A DNA stretch of 64,000 nucleotides, from positions 1,674,001 to 1,738,000 of the forward strand of contig JAKFAO010000003.1 of assembly GCA_021527695.1 (NCBI GenBank), in the 5' to 3' direction. This stretch comes from Naematelia aurantialba (lineage: Eukaryota > Basidiomycota > Tremellomycetes > Tremellales > Naemateliaceae). Positions 33,760 to 45,532 of this stretch are shown here, piece by piece. The translations under genes were made by a program, and so were the position numbers. Position 1 is the first letter of the stretch; every line of letters starts with the position of its first letter. The notes under the pieces were generated by a model, which was not told where the DNA came from, did no database searches, and was given only the letters and a program-made list of their open reading frames with translations.

Positions 33760-36177
33760 ATGTCTATCGAGCCAGCACCGCTGCCCGCATCGACACATCT
33801 CGATGACGAGACGAAAGACCTGGAGCTGCAGCACATGGAGATCGCTGCTGCGACGGCCGGTGGCGCTTCAGGTCGCACTCACCGCGCCAGTCGTGCAGAG
33901 GACGACGCGGCGCAGATTATTCGCGAGTACGGTGCCGTCGAATTCACCATCGACGAGGACAAGGCCGTGCTCCGCAAGATCGATATCAGAGTCTGCAGTA
34001 TGTCGTGCTCTTCCTCTGTGTCTCCTGCGATCCACCCACGGCGGTCGACGTAGATTACGTAGATTGGCAATCCACGCCACTTGACCACGATGCGCGCGTC
34101 AGCGACTGACAGGTCTAGTTCCGATGATCATCATGTACACGCTCAGTCACCTCGATAAGAACGCACTCAGCTACGGCGCCGTCTTCGACCTCCAGACAGA
34201 CTACCACCTCGTGGGATCGCAGTACAGCTGGCTCGGATCGATCATCTACCTCGTGCAACTCGTCGTGCAGCCCCTAGCCGCTTGGGCGCTCGTGCGCCTC
34301 CCTATCGCTAAATTCGTCATCGCCAACGTCTTCATCTGTAAGCCACGTCGAACAATGCCTGCCCCTGTGTGTCTCTGGCAGTCACTCATGTCCCGCAGGG
34401 GGCACTGCAGTCGCATGTATGGCCGCTACCAAGACCTTTGCTGGCCTCATGGTGACCAGGGCGTGAGTCCAGCCGGGTCCAGGTGTGACCGCCACATGGC
34501 CGCGCTACCACGTTACCACGCCGTCACGCTGACACGAACACGATGCAGTATCGTCGGTGCGGCAGAAGCACCAATCTCGCCTGCGTTCATCGCGGTCGTC
34601 CAGCTGTGGTGGCGACGCAGGGAGCAGACAAACCGGAACATGTTCTGGCTCCTGTCCAGCCCCATTGCGTCTTTCGTGAGCCCCGTCCCTGTCTCCTCGC
34701 TACCTCTTTCTCGCCTGTCCTCCCCCCGAACCCCGGCCTCCCCGGGCTGTCTCCAATGTATAGCCCTGCTTGTGGTGCCTTGCCGTGCTGACGGCACGCA
34801 GTTTGGAGCTATCATGGCATTCGGCATCGGACACGTCCACCGCGGAATCACACCGTACCAGTCCATCTTCATCTTCCTCGGCGCCATCTCCATCGTCCTC
34901 ACCCCGCTGCTGTGGTGGATGATGCCAGACGACATTGCCTCGGCACGCTTCTTGACCCAGCACGAAAAGGCCATCGCGGTCGAGCGACTGCGCGCGAACA
35001 ATACCGGTACCAAGACGTCGGTGTGGAAGTGGCACCAAGTCAAAGAGACGTTCCTCGACCCGAAGACTTATATCTGGGGCCTCATGCTGTTCTGTACCGC
35101 TATCCCCTCGTCAGGTTTCGGCGTGTTTGGCACCCTCATTACCAAGGGCTTCGGATTCGTGAGTACCGTCGTCGTCTTGCTCGTTATCACAGATATTCCT
35201 CGTTCTTACCGTAACTGACCGCACACGACAATATAGTCAGACCTGCAGTCCATCCTGTTCCAGATGCCAATCGCCTTTGTGGAAGGCGTTTTGATCCTCG
35301 TCGGTGGCTGGGCGACCAACCGTTGGAAGAACCGATGGATCCCTCTCATGTAAGCCACTGCCAAGAATACCCGATCCATTCCCGTGGTGTAGCATCTGAC
35401 CTCCTCAGGGTCGTCACTTCGCTCCCAATGGCGGGTGCTATCGCTCTATGCTACGTCCCTCGCACTAGCATCGGTGGTCTCCTAGCTGCATACTACTTTG
35501 TCAAGCTTTACAGCGCTATCCGTGAGTCCATCCCGCCATCCCGCCATCCCGTCATCCCGTCTATTCATTTCCGCGTACTGACGTCCCCAGAACCCCTGCT
35601 GTACTCGTGGGCCAACTCCAACGCCGCCGGCACGACCAAGCAGCGATCTCTCGGCGCAGTTCTCTTCATCTTCCAATGCGCCGGCAACGTCGTCGGCCCG
35701 CAGGTCTGTAAGTGGCAAAGACTTTTCAGCTCCCTTGATCTCCAGTGTCCCTGAGCATTGCTGACCCGCGCGACCATAGACCTGACCAAAGAAGCGCCCA
35801 TCTACCGCACCGGCGTGGTGACTGACGTCTGCTGCTGGGGCGGTCTTATGGCCCTCACGATTGTCATGGCTGTCTACCTCAGGTTCCTCAACCGTCGTCA
35901 AGCCAAGCGACGCGCCGCGGCGGGCCTGGAAGCCGATGTCCAGGACACGTCAATCATGACGATCGCTGAAGCTGCGGTAAGTGTATCTGCCTATCCCCAA
36001 CCCCAGCCGCCGTCGTAGCATCAAGTGCTCTCTCCGTCAACCGCGGACAGCATCTGATGCGGCACATCATAGGCGTACAACAAGAACCTCTCGACGACCG
36101 CTACGGCCCCAGTCAACCAGCGAGCATACGAGGATTTGACCGACTTTGAAAACCCAGAGTTCCATTACGTCTTCTAA
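33760..36177 (+). CDS. MFS transporter, ACS (allantoate permease-like) family
   Basis: Model: 33760..33997, 34113..34337, 34399..34462, 34549..34675, 34802..35158, 35237..35349, 35409..35521, 35591..35707, 35780..35976, 36073..36177; 551 aa. A hydrophilic N-terminus (about 75 aa) is followed by 12 predicted helices. Motifs: MIIMYTLSHLDKNALSYGA in helix 1, GSIIYLVQLVVQPLAAW, VGAAEAPISPAFIAVVQLWW, RREQTNRNMFWLLSSPIAS, and YLTKEAPIYRTG before the last helices. The HLDKNALSYGAVFDL pattern is typical of the anion:cation symporter branch. The tail ends FENPEFHYVF. Neighbour GH105 is divergent, so oligouronides or related acids are a reasonable guess for the substrate, but family substrates vary widely. 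Confidence 0.87.
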
Positions 36178-36668
36178 GTCGCGCAAAAAATCGAGGAAAG
36201 AGGAACGGCAAGAAAAAGTATTTCGTTGTAGGAGCTGGCGTAAGTTATGTGGTGCGTTGGGCGGAAGTGGCAGGCATCGATGCGGGTGGCGTCAAGTGGC
36301 GGGGGTTTGAACTTGATGTGTACATGGTCTCCGTGATGGAATCTGGGCCGAGTTGCGTAGTCTAGCAGTATGTATCTCTGAGGTCAACTGGAATATACTT
36401 GTGGAATATACTTGTGTGGTATACTTGCTGTTCTGCATTTGGTCATGAGCTCTTGACTATTGCACTGATGAAAGCGCACCGACTCCTTTCGCCACTACAT
36501 CACTCTTACGTAAGCCGGCCACAAATGACGTACCCGAGACCGAAAGGATGGGTCGCGTGAGGCGTCAAAACTTGCACGTTTGCACCGATTTCTTCATTCC
36601 TTCCTTCCTTCCTTCCTTCTTCCTTCTTTCCTTTACTGCTCTTTCATCCTTACCTTCATATCCTCAAC
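36178..36668. other. Intergenic region
   Basis: 491 bp between the ACS transporter stop and the start of the next plus-strand gene. Contains a ttcc/cttcc microsatellite just upstream of that start (36598-36640) and a duplicated ggaatatacttgtg word near 36395. No gene seen. Confidence 0.4.
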
Positions 36669-38104
36669 ATGTCGTCCGTATTCGATGGTATTGTCATCAA
36701 GGTATGTCCTCTCTCTTCTTCCCCAGCGTGTGTGCAGGCTCAGTCACGCCGCGATGGCAGCCCTCGTGGCGTGGCCACTCGCTGGCCGTGGAGGACGAGC
36801 AAGGTTGAACGCCTTTGGCGTCTGGAGAGCAACGGCTTGGATGACTGATGGACGATGGATGGACGCAGTGTGTGGACCAGAGCTGATATGTTAGGTGGTG
36901 AACATTCTAGTCTTCGCCATCTCCCTTGGAAGCAATGTGTACTCTGTTGCAGGGCCGGAAGACATGTACGGCTCCTCCAAGGTCACGTATATCACCCCGA
37001 GGTGTGTCCCAGTCCTTTACGTTCATGTCTGTCGCTGACGAGCCTCTTCTCTCCCCTTGATTTTCTCTCCCCCCCTCCCGTCTCGCCTACCCTTGTGTCT
37101 TCTCTCGCTCTTACCCCATTACGATGTATCCATCTCACGCTCCCTCGCAATCCGTGGCCTCAATGTACTGCGTCTGGATACCTTGCCTCCCGCCACCATC
37201 TTGCCGATCACGCCACCTTGCCCATCCAGCTACTACGCCTTTTACGTATGGTCCCTCATCCACCTGCTCCTCCTGGGCACCATGGTCTTCCAATTCACCG
37301 CCCGCGGCAAGGAGATCATCGTCGACTCGATCTCCTGGCGCTTCGCCCTGCTCGGTCTCTTGAACTCGGTCTACGTCTTCTTCTGGGCCCGACACTGGTA
37401 CATCCTCGCCTTTGTCTTGTCCCTCCTCGTCTCGGCGACTGTCTCGCAGATCTACTATGTCGTCAAGAAGAACCATTCGAACAAGGAGACCCTCGCCGAG
37501 GAGGCGTTTGTCCACCTTCCGTTCTCTCTCTACCACGGCTGTAAGTCACATCAAGGCTCCACTATCATCCACACTGGGGAATTCTGAGTCGAACGCCTGA
37601 GATTATATCCCTGTATTGTCTGCCCCCGTTGCAGCAGCTGACAGGACCAGGGACCATTGTACTCGTTGTGCTCAGCCTGTTCGAGGCGTTTGGAGTCAAT
37701 GCCCACACCCACAAGGCCGGTATCTGGACCAAGATTTTCGTTTTCCTCGCCTTTGTCTTCCTCGAGACTACCGCCGCCGCGTATGCCTTTGCCAGCCGAG
37801 AAGGTGACGCCGCCGGTGCGGCCGCCATCACCTGGGCGCTCTTTGCTATCTGTGCGTTCTCGAGTAATGCCAGCACGCGTCGAGGTCGTCACTGACAGCT
37901 TGATAGTCATCCACCAGACCAGCAGCAAGTTTATCCACTGGTCGGCATTCGCCTTTTTCATCCTCTCGCTCTTTGCGATCGTCAAGTCGCTCATGTGAGT
38001 ATTGCCGGCCCCGTCTACTCTATCTGTTGTTTGATTTCGTTCTATGCCTGACCCTACTGGTGCTCTTATTCGGGCGATTCCGTAGTGGACCAGGGCTTGG
38101 CTGA
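36669..38104 (+). CDS. Multi-pass fungal membrane protein of unknown function
   Basis: Model: 36669..36701, 36895..37001, 37230..37540, 37651..37851, 37907..37994, 38086..38104; 252 aa. About seven hydrophobic segments: [106 protein letters not shown] and the last near [33 protein letters not shown] loop faces one side. It resembles the uncharacterised fungal DUF1774-type proteins, which is recall rather than a search result. Exon 1 encodes only 11 residues; the last exon codes for five residues and a stop. Confidence 0.75.
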
Positions 38105-38451
38105 CCCGAATGTAGTGCCACGATCCGCGGCGGTGGCAATTTGCTGCACGACGAGGAACGAGCGCCGCTCGTCCCCGGCTCTTCGTGAGCAAATCCATGG
38201 CAAGGATCAGATGCGGATGAGGCGAAGTGGCATGGGAGGCGATGTGGAAATGGAGGTGACGTGGAGCTGGAGCGAAGGGGAGGTGGAGGCTTGATCGAAG
38301 CGAATGCACATATGGTGTTGGAGGAGTGACGATCCAAATGAACTCGGACGAGGTGCAGCTGCAAATACTTGATGAGGGTGGATAGCTACGGAATGTGGAT
38401 AGGTATGGAAGGCACGTATGTCATGATTAATTATTGCAGAGATACGCGACA

Positions 38452-40073
38452 TCACGGTTTGCGTCGCTTGCTACGTCTTTTGCCTGTATCTGCTGGGGCA
38501 GGATCTGCCGCGGGGGGTTTGTTATGCGTGACCTTGCTGGCCTTGACTGGAGGTTTTCTGTTCTGCGCCTTCTTCGCCTTCTTCTCTGCTGGCTCGGCGT
38601 TGACTGCCGCGGCTTCTGGCACAGCGTCATTCTCAGACTTGCGCTTCCTCGATTCCTTTTCCTTTGCGCTTACGCCCTTGCCGCCCTTGCCGCCCTTGCC
38701 GCCGCCACCTTTGGCAGAAACGAGCCCCTCCCAGCCGCCTTTTGTGCCGAGGAGCTCGATCGTATCGAACGCAGCCTGGTCGACGGGCTGTACACCTGTG
38801 CGAAGGGGTTAGCCATTGAGCATTGGACTGGAATGAAATGAGACGAGCGGTGTGATTAGTAGGTGCGGAACGAGGGTAACTCCAGTGCAGGGTGGATCGA
38901 GGAGTAGCAGTAGGGAGAGGAGTGCGCTTTAGTAGGGGTGGAAACGAGTAGCAATAGGGAGAGGCAGGGACACAGAGAGAGGTGGGACGACTCACTCAGC
39001 CTCCCGCGGTTGACCAGTGCCATACCCCTGAGAGCCTCCAGCCCGCCCTTGCCGATATACGACACCTCGTCCGGCAAAGACGACGGCGGTAGCCCCGCGA
39101 GGTGCCGGACCAACGCTAGGGTCGGGGGGTGGGCGAGTCGGGATAGGAAGCGGAGGTCGATCATGTACCATGTTGGATTGGCCTGCGAGGACTTGGGGTC
39201 GTAGTACGGGTGGGTGCTGGGTTGTCATTCCGGAACGACGGAAGAACGAAGAGAACGACGGGAGAACGAAAGGAACGACGGGAGAACGAAGGGGGCATGA
39301 CAGAGCATGAGAGGGCGTGAAAGAGTGTGTGAGGGCGAGAGAGGACATTAGAGGATATGAAAGGGCATGAGAGGGCGAGAGCGGGCATGAGAGGACGTGA
39401 AAGAGCGTGTGAGGGGATAACGACATACGGATCCCAAGCTGTATCTGCGGTCGAGCAGCCTCAGCACATGTCTGACGGTTCGGGTATGCCGGCACGCTTG
39501 GGCCGCACACGCACAATCTGGGTACCCCTCGCGGGCGACCTCGGCAAGCGCGTAAACGCCCGGCACCTTGGTATTGCTATGGTAGAAAAGCACCTGGGCG
39601 TCTGTGAGCGCGACGGGATGACGGGAGCGCGCAAGACGGCAGACGCGCCTTGTCCCCGACTTTCATCTTGCTCTTCATGATGTTCTTCGCCTCGTGGTTC
39701 CGGACACCTGAAGCTCAGCGTATACCGTAGGGATAGACGGAACCATTGCGCAACAGAGTACGAGCTTGGAAAGTTCGAGCTGTGGAGAATGTAGAGAATG
39801 CGTGGAGAAGAAGGGCGAATGCGAGCTCCAAAAGGCGAGTTGCAACGTAAGAGCTGCGCAACCTACCGTCCCACTGCGAAGTCCTACACACACAAGTCAG
39901 TGTATCTCATCTGGGGATCATCCGGAAAACGACACAACCCACCCCATCGCCTCAAAGTCGTCGACAGAGAACTACAAGCTCAGCTCGCACAGCTTATGAC
40001 CCCAGCTGCATACCTTGACATCCTTCCCTTTGACCACCCTCGAGTCCGGCTCAGCCTTCATCAGCCATGGCAT
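38452..40073 (-). CDS. EVE-domain protein (THYN1/Thy28-like) with Lys-rich tail
   Basis: EVE domains belong to the PUA-like superfamily and are thought to read modified bases in nucleic acids. Model: complement(38452..38795, 38996..39216, 39429..39444, 39515..39593, 39649..39707, 39867..39883, 39943..39971, 40014..40073), 274 aa. Blocks: MPWLMKAEPDSRVVKGKDVK, FSVDDFEAMGTSQWDGVRNH, MKVGDKVLFYHSNTKVPGVY, EVAREGYPDYTAWDP, WYMIDLRFLSRLAHPPTLA, then ALVNRGRLSVQPVDQAAF. A roughly 90-residue tail follows with Gly-Lys repeats (GGKGGKGGKG) and several Lys/Arg clusters, likely nuclear or nucleic-acid binding. The intron starting at 39648 has a GC donor (gcgcgt) and gives VGDKVLFYHSN exactly as in the family. 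A GT alternative at 39644 would insert four residues. Two exons are only 16 and 17 nt. Confidence 0.9.
39236..39420. repeat. Two minisatellites inside EVE-gene intron 6
   Basis: The 212-nt intron 39217-39428 is mostly repeats: about three copies of cgacgggagaacgaa (39236-39295), then degenerate copies of gagggcgagagcgggcatga with gaaagagcgtgt variants (39300-39415). The intron remains in a position where splicing is needed for the conserved WDP-THPYYDPKS junction. Confidence 0.85.
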
Positions 40074-40269
40074 CTTGCTCGCTGCCCTCACTCGCAACAA
40101 CAACAACACCACCACCACCACCATTCACCTGCGGGCCACCGGCCTGGTGCTACTCTCCCACGGTGGCTGGATATACCTCCGACGGAAGTGTAAATCCTCT
40201 GGTCCAGTTCAGCAACAATATTTTCAACCGACCTCTGATTTCTGTCCGTTCAGACAGCAGCGAGCAAGC

Positions 40270-43200
40270 ATGGGGGAGAAGCGCAAACACATCACATTCG
40301 ACGACGCGGCGCCAGCATCTGCGCCTGCTGCTGCTGCGAGCAATGTGCATCCTTCCCGCGCAGGCATAGTCCCACCTGAGCCATCAGCGAAGAAATCCAA
40401 GGTCCGTTGCTGTGCTCCGCGTCCGTGACTGACCCGTGCAGACCAAGACGGCCGCGAAACAGAGGTACCTGCTGAAAAAGGCCAAGCGGCATCGTACGCT
40501 CGTCAAAGCGCGGAAAGCCGCTGCGCCGAAGAACAAGAATTGGCAGCCTGCCGACGGTTCAGTAGCGAACACGGATTCTGGAAACGACACCGACGAGGAT
40601 GCCGAGGTGCTCAGTCGCGCTCCACGATCGAATGCAGAGGCCGGACCCTCAAGGATAACTTCGACGCATGTACCGTCCACGGAGCCGGTGTCGTCTACAA
40701 ATGGGACATTGGCGGGACCATCGGGAGAGAAGGGAAAGAGGAGGCAGAAGGAGACAACGGAGACCGCAGTGGTAGCGACGGACGGGGACGATTCCGAAGC
40801 GGAGAGAGCCAGGAGGAAGGAAGAGAAGCGCCGAAAGCGGGAAGAGAGGGATAGGACCGCTCGGAGGGAACGGAAAGCAGCAGAGAGAGCGAAGAAGGCA
40901 CAGCAGGCACAGCAAGCTCAAGCTCAAGCACCGTCTGCACCGGAAGACGATGGTCTTGAGAAAGCAGGAGAGACCGAACAGGCGCCGCAAGACACACAGA
41001 CGGAGGACGACGAAATGGTGGACGGGGAAGACGAAATGGTGGACGTGGAAGACGAAATGGTGGACGCGGAAGACGACGGTGTGCTGGAGGAAGGGGAAGC
41101 TGAGACTCCCGCAAAGTCAAAGTCACCACCCCCTCCAATTCTCGAAGCATTCCCCCTCCCGACGTCAGCGCCCGCACCCGATCCAAAATTACTTTCGAGG
41201 CAGGGTCTCCCAACCGGTCTAAAAGACGCAGAATTCATCGACCAAGACCTCCGGATGGCGGTGGACGAGGTCGACGGGTTGTCGGACGATATGAAGAGCA
41301 AGCTCAAGAAGCTTGGCGTCGAGGACTTCTTTGCAGGTGTGCATCTCACTAAACCCTATACGTTCCACTCACACTAGAGTTCTCCAGTGCAAGCTGCATT
41401 GCTGCCCCACCTCCTTCCTCTGCGGCTCACCCCGTTCCCGTATGGGCGACCGAGCGACCACCTCGTCTCTGCCCCCACCGGCTCAGGCAAGACGCTGGCG
41501 TACTCTATCCCCCTGATCGAGATTCTGCGCCAGAGGGTCATTCCCCGCCTGCGCGCACTCATCGTCCTCCCCACTCGCGACCTCGTTGTCCAAGTGCGCG
41601 AGACGCTCGAGATGCTGGCCAAGGGCACTGGACTCACCGTGAGCATTGGCGACTACACTGGTTTCAGGAGGGTAAACTGATCTCGACCGTGGTAGATCGG
41701 CAGTATATATGGTCAACACAGTATCGCTCGCGAGCAGGAGATGATCGTGGCTGATCTCAAGTCAAAGTGAGTCTCCCCAACCGGCCGAACCGCCGAGTAC
41801 TGAGGTCGACTAGATTACTTGGGGGGTCATCAAAGGTCGATATCCTGATCGCAACGCCTGGACGGCTGATTGACCATCTTGCGCAAACCCCAAATTTCAG
41901 CCTCCAACATCTTCGTTTCCTGGTGAGTCTCGACGTCTTGTCCGAGCTTCAGGCCAGACCTCTCCGGCAGTATACTAGCGGCCGGCCTGTCCTGTGGCTC
42001 GCCCTGCATCCCTCGCCTGTCCCTCTGAATCCGGGTGCTCTGGGGAATGCTAACGACGGAGTGCATAGATCATCGACGAGGCCGACCGCTTGCTCAACCA
42101 GTCATTCCACGATTGGCTTGCCAAGGTCCTTTCCCACGTCGTGCCTCCTCCCGAACCCAAGCACCTGCCCGAGGGATTCGTGCGCGACAAGCTGGACCAT
42201 GTCGCCCAAGCCTGGATGGAGCACTTTGGCCTGGCCAACCCAGACTGGCAAGGACACGAAGAATACCCCGTACCCGTGCGTTCGGATCCAGGCGAAACGC
42301 GTCGGGTTTCACCACAGCTCACACCTCGTCTGCGTGTCCCGAATCACAGCTGACGTGCTCGTCTCTCGCAGTGCCAGAAACTGTTGTTCTCCGCCACGTT
42401 GACCCGCGACCCGTCGTCGATTGCGTCCCTGCACCTCCGGAATCCGAAATACCACATTGTCCAATCGTCCTCGTCGGCGCCGGACGTGGCCGCTGTCGGC
42501 GAGACGTTCGCGCTCCCCTCGACGCTGTCGGAACGAATGGTCATCCTCCCGCCGGCCGTGAAGCCGCTCAACCTCATCCACCTGATCCACCACGCGCCGT
42601 ACCGCGCGCGCGGTCTCGTCTTCGTCAAGAGCGTCGAAAGTGTTGCGCGGCTCGTCCACCTACTCGAGTACTTTGAGGCAGCGTGGGCAGGGGAGAAAGT
42701 CGTCGTCAGGGGATACACGTCCGAGATGAAGGCTGGCGAGCGCAAGCAACTGCTCGACGATTTCACCGCTGGCCGAGTCCACCTGTGAGTTGAGAGTTTT
42801 TCACACACCCTTCGCCACATCTCGCTCCACATCTGCGCCGCGCTCGCGACCTGCGACGTGCGATTCGCTGCACGAGCTGATGACCGACAGGCTGGTCTGT
42901 TCAGACCTGATTGCACGGGGCATGGACCTGCCCGCCGTGTCGCACGTGATCTCGTACGATATCCCGCTCGACATGCGCAAATACGTCCATCGTGTGGGCC
43001 GCACGGCGCGTGCAGGCCGCGAAGGCACCGCGTGGAGTCTGGTGGAGAAGCAAGAAGTGAGTCGGCCTGCACCTCAGCTCACCTGCACTCCATAGAGTCT
43101 GCTCTGTAGCGTCGTACGACTGCTGTGTGTGACAGTTCTGATGTGACCAGGCGATACACTGGAAATCGATGCTCAAAGGCGCCGGCCACGAGAGGCGGGT

Positions 43201-43355
43201 CAAAAAGGTCAAGATCAAGGACGACGAGCTCAAACAGTACCACGAGGCGTATCAGGTGAGCAGTGGTTTCTCACGCTTCTCACGACGGGATCCGCGAGCT
43301 GAGTCGGCAGACGGCGATGAAACGCCTCAAGGCGCTGTATGCCAAGGATTATTGA
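40270..43355 (+). CDS. DBP6: DEAD-box rRNA helicase DBP6/DDX51
   Basis: Nucleolar ATP-dependent RNA helicase for 60S ribosome assembly. Model: 40270..40401, 40442..41336, 41388..41638, 41696..41766, 41814..41922, 42069..42275, 42372..42784, 42891..43056, 43151..43255, 43311..43355; 797 aa. Residues 1-340 are an acidic/basic low-complexity extension with a DEMVD-type triplet repeat. Helicase motifs: Q-motif region, motif I APTGSGKT (about 371-378), PTRDLVVQV, ATPGRLIDHL, motif II IIDEAD (about 487), SATLT, LVFVKSVESV, DLIARGMDLPAVSHVISYD and HRVGRTARAG. An insertion between DEAD and SAT (KHLPEGFVRDKLDHV) is typical of DDX51. Donor at 42276 (gtgcgt) preferred to 42270 (gtaccc); both are in frame. 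Ends AMKRLKALYAKDY. Confidence 0.94.
41017..41080. repeat. 21-bp coding repeat in DBP6 (three copies)
   Basis: Three near-identical 21-bp units encode DEMVDGE, DEMVDVE and DEMVDAE in the acidic N-terminal extension. The length keeps frame. Confidence 0.9.
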
Positions 43356-43829
43356 TTGGTGCATGGTTCTACTTGTGTATGTCAGATGGCCGGGTTGTGT
43401 CTGTCCTGGCGTCCAGGGACGACGATAACGACGGCGGTGATGAAGGCAACAGGAGGCGGCACGTTGTAGGCTGCATGCAATCTTCACACTTGAGCAATAT
43501 GCCGCCTCCCCACCTGAGCCATGCAGCATTCATACCCGCGCCATGCGACCTTCATACCTGAGCCCTATGCCACCTTCATACCTGAGCCCTATGTCACCTT
43601 CATACTTGGCGATGAGGCGTCGGAGAGTCCAGCGAGTCGAGCTGCTGAGATGCTCGACCAGCTGTTCGCGGGACGATATCGGCGCTGCACGGTGTCTCCC
43701 TACACGGTGTCAGGTATCGGCCTCGTGTCCCACAGGTCGGGGTGCTTACCATGCTGGCACATGAGCCCGCGGTGCTCAGAACGCCGGACGTCAACGCGGC
43801 AATTCTTTCCGGCCATGTGCTCTGGGCGT
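43356..43829. other. Convergent intergenic region with 24-bp repeats
   Basis: 474 bp between DBP6 (plus) and VPS51 (minus) stop codons. At about 43497-43608 there are four degenerate copies of a 24-bp unit containing cttcatacctgagccctatg. No gene otherwise. Confidence 0.6.
43497..43608. repeat. 24-bp tandem repeat, DBP6/VPS51 intergenic
   Basis: Units such as accttcatacctgagcccta in tandem, the middle two almost identical and the outer ones diverged. Confidence 0.85.
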
Positions 43830-45198
43830 CTACCCTTCCTCAGCAGGGAGTCCCGCCAGAACCTCCTCGAGCTCTTTAAGGAGAGCATTCTCCGAGTCTG
43901 CCCCGTCCTTGCCCCCGTCCACGGAAGCGCGTATATCGTCTCGCAGTTTCTCGGCCACTGCTCGGACCTTCTCGGGCGGTTCTGGGCCTGTCACTACGGC
44001 GCTTCACCACGCGGATGGAGATGCGACAACCTACCTTCTGCGGCAGCCATCAGGCGGATCCGACGTAGGCGGTTCTGCCACGCTCCCTGTCCTGCTCCCG
44101 GTGCTCCCTGGCGCTTTCCTGCCTGCGCAATGGGTGCTGCCGGAACATCAGGCATCGCGACCTCGTCGACCAGCTGGCTTATCGTCGAGAAGCTCTGCTG
44201 GAGCGAGGTCATTATTCCCAGGAGCTGCGGGGTGCGCGAGTTGAGGTGCGAGATCGTGTCGCCCGCTGCGAAGAGCTGCGGGTCGAGCGGGAATGGTCAG
44301 CGACACGGAGGAAGCAACGCCCAAGAGACGGCGAGATGCAGGCCGAGTACACGAGTACAGCACAAGCAAGTATAACACAAGCAACATGAGGCAAGTGGTG
44401 ACCACGCACTCACCTGGTGGTGGTGGTTGTACACCAGACTGTGCCGATCACCATGCAACTTGCCAATATCTACAACGCATCTCAGCACCGTCCTTGCTTG
44501 GACAAGAGGGGACGTACCGGCCGAAAGCGACGATGCGGCTTTCATGAGCTCCTCGAGGGTCGATTTGTGGAAAAGATCGTCGTAGTACCCTTTTGCGTCG
44601 AATGCCACGCCATCTCCAGGGCGTCAGTCAGGCCTTGCTCAATGACAATCCCCTCTTTACTTTCATCCCCTCTCCTGTAATTTCATGCCCGCCTCGTGGA
44701 TAAATCCGCCAAAGCTCGGGGGAGGGGAGCCACCGAGGTGACGGGAGAGGGAAAGAAGACAGGAGAGAAGACGGGAAAACGACAGGAGACCGGCATGCCT
44801 CAACAGATGACAGTCTAGTACTTACTGATATCCCGCTGATCAGCAGGCAGCGCTCCTGCAGCCTCCTTGCCCTCCTTGCCCTCCTTAACCCCCTTTCCAT
44901 CCTTGACGCCTTCCTTGAGGCCATAAAAGTGACGGAGCTCTGCCCGACGCGCGCGGCGCTGTTCAGCCGCTGCGCTCGTTGCAGACGCGGACGGGGGCGC
45001 AGAAGTGAGGTGGCTCGACCGGCGCGTAGGCGTGGGCGTGGGCGTAGACATGGGTGTGCTGAGGTTGGACAGTGTCCGGGGGAGGCGGCCGTGCGCCGAG
45101 GTAGGGGTCGGCGACCAGGTTGACGCTGAGGTTGATGGGGTGTGGGGAGGGGGGGAGCGCAGTGCCGATGGACGGCGCGTGGGCGTTGGCGCGGCCAT
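43830..45198 (-). CDS. VPS51: GARP/EARP tethering complex subunit VPS51
   Basis: Tethers endosome-derived vesicles at the trans-Golgi and binds the SNARE Tlg1 in yeast. Model: complement(43830..43987, 44035..44275, 44414..44469, 44518..44613, 44826..45198), 307 aa. Residues 1-90 are Ser/Thr/Pro-rich. The Vps51 signature follows: RHFYGLKEG, FDAKGYYDDLFHKSTLEEL, then HSLVYNHHHQLFAAGDTIS, where the NHHH motif is characteristic. Coiled-coil-prone sequence continues (LLGIMTSLQQSFSTISQLVD), and the C-terminus is EKLRDDIRASVDGG with a helical LLKELEEVLAGL. The acceptor at 44614 (ctggag) was chosen because it alone yields the FDAKGYYDDLF frame. Fungal Vps51 proteins are short, so the size fits. Divergent from the RING gene at 45533. 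Confidence 0.88.
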
Positions 45199-45295
45199 CG
45201 CCCTCGATGCGCCAGGCAGGTGATGCAGATGGTTCTACTGACAGACCTCACATAACACCGCTGCAGTACCAGTGATGAACCCCGCGGTAGCCAGT

Positions 45296-45336
45296 TATCA
45301 GGCTCACCTGGGGGTATACTCCGGGTGAGCCTGATA
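45296..45336. promoter_or_regulatory. 41-bp near-perfect palindrome in divergent promoter
   Basis: Perfect 13-bp inverted arms (tatcaggctcacc at 45296-45308 and its reverse complement at 45324-45336) flank a 15-nt centre containing the palindrome gtatac. Located between the VPS51 start (45198, minus) and the RING gene start (45533, plus), roughly 100 and 200 bp from each. It could be a binding site for a dimeric regulator or a cruciform-forming element. Confidence 0.8.
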
Positions 45337-45532
45337 CCTTGCCTCATGCCCGGCATCCCGCTCACTCGGGGTTACCGGTGATCGCGTGGTGTTTGATGGC
45401 ATTCAGACGCCGTTGTCCATTCGACTCTGGGCTTTTTGTCTACTCGTGGAGCAGGGAGAGCAAGGGGATCAATAATGTGATGCGCTACTGACAGAGCACT
45501 CAAGTACAACTACAACTACAACTGCAGGCGAC

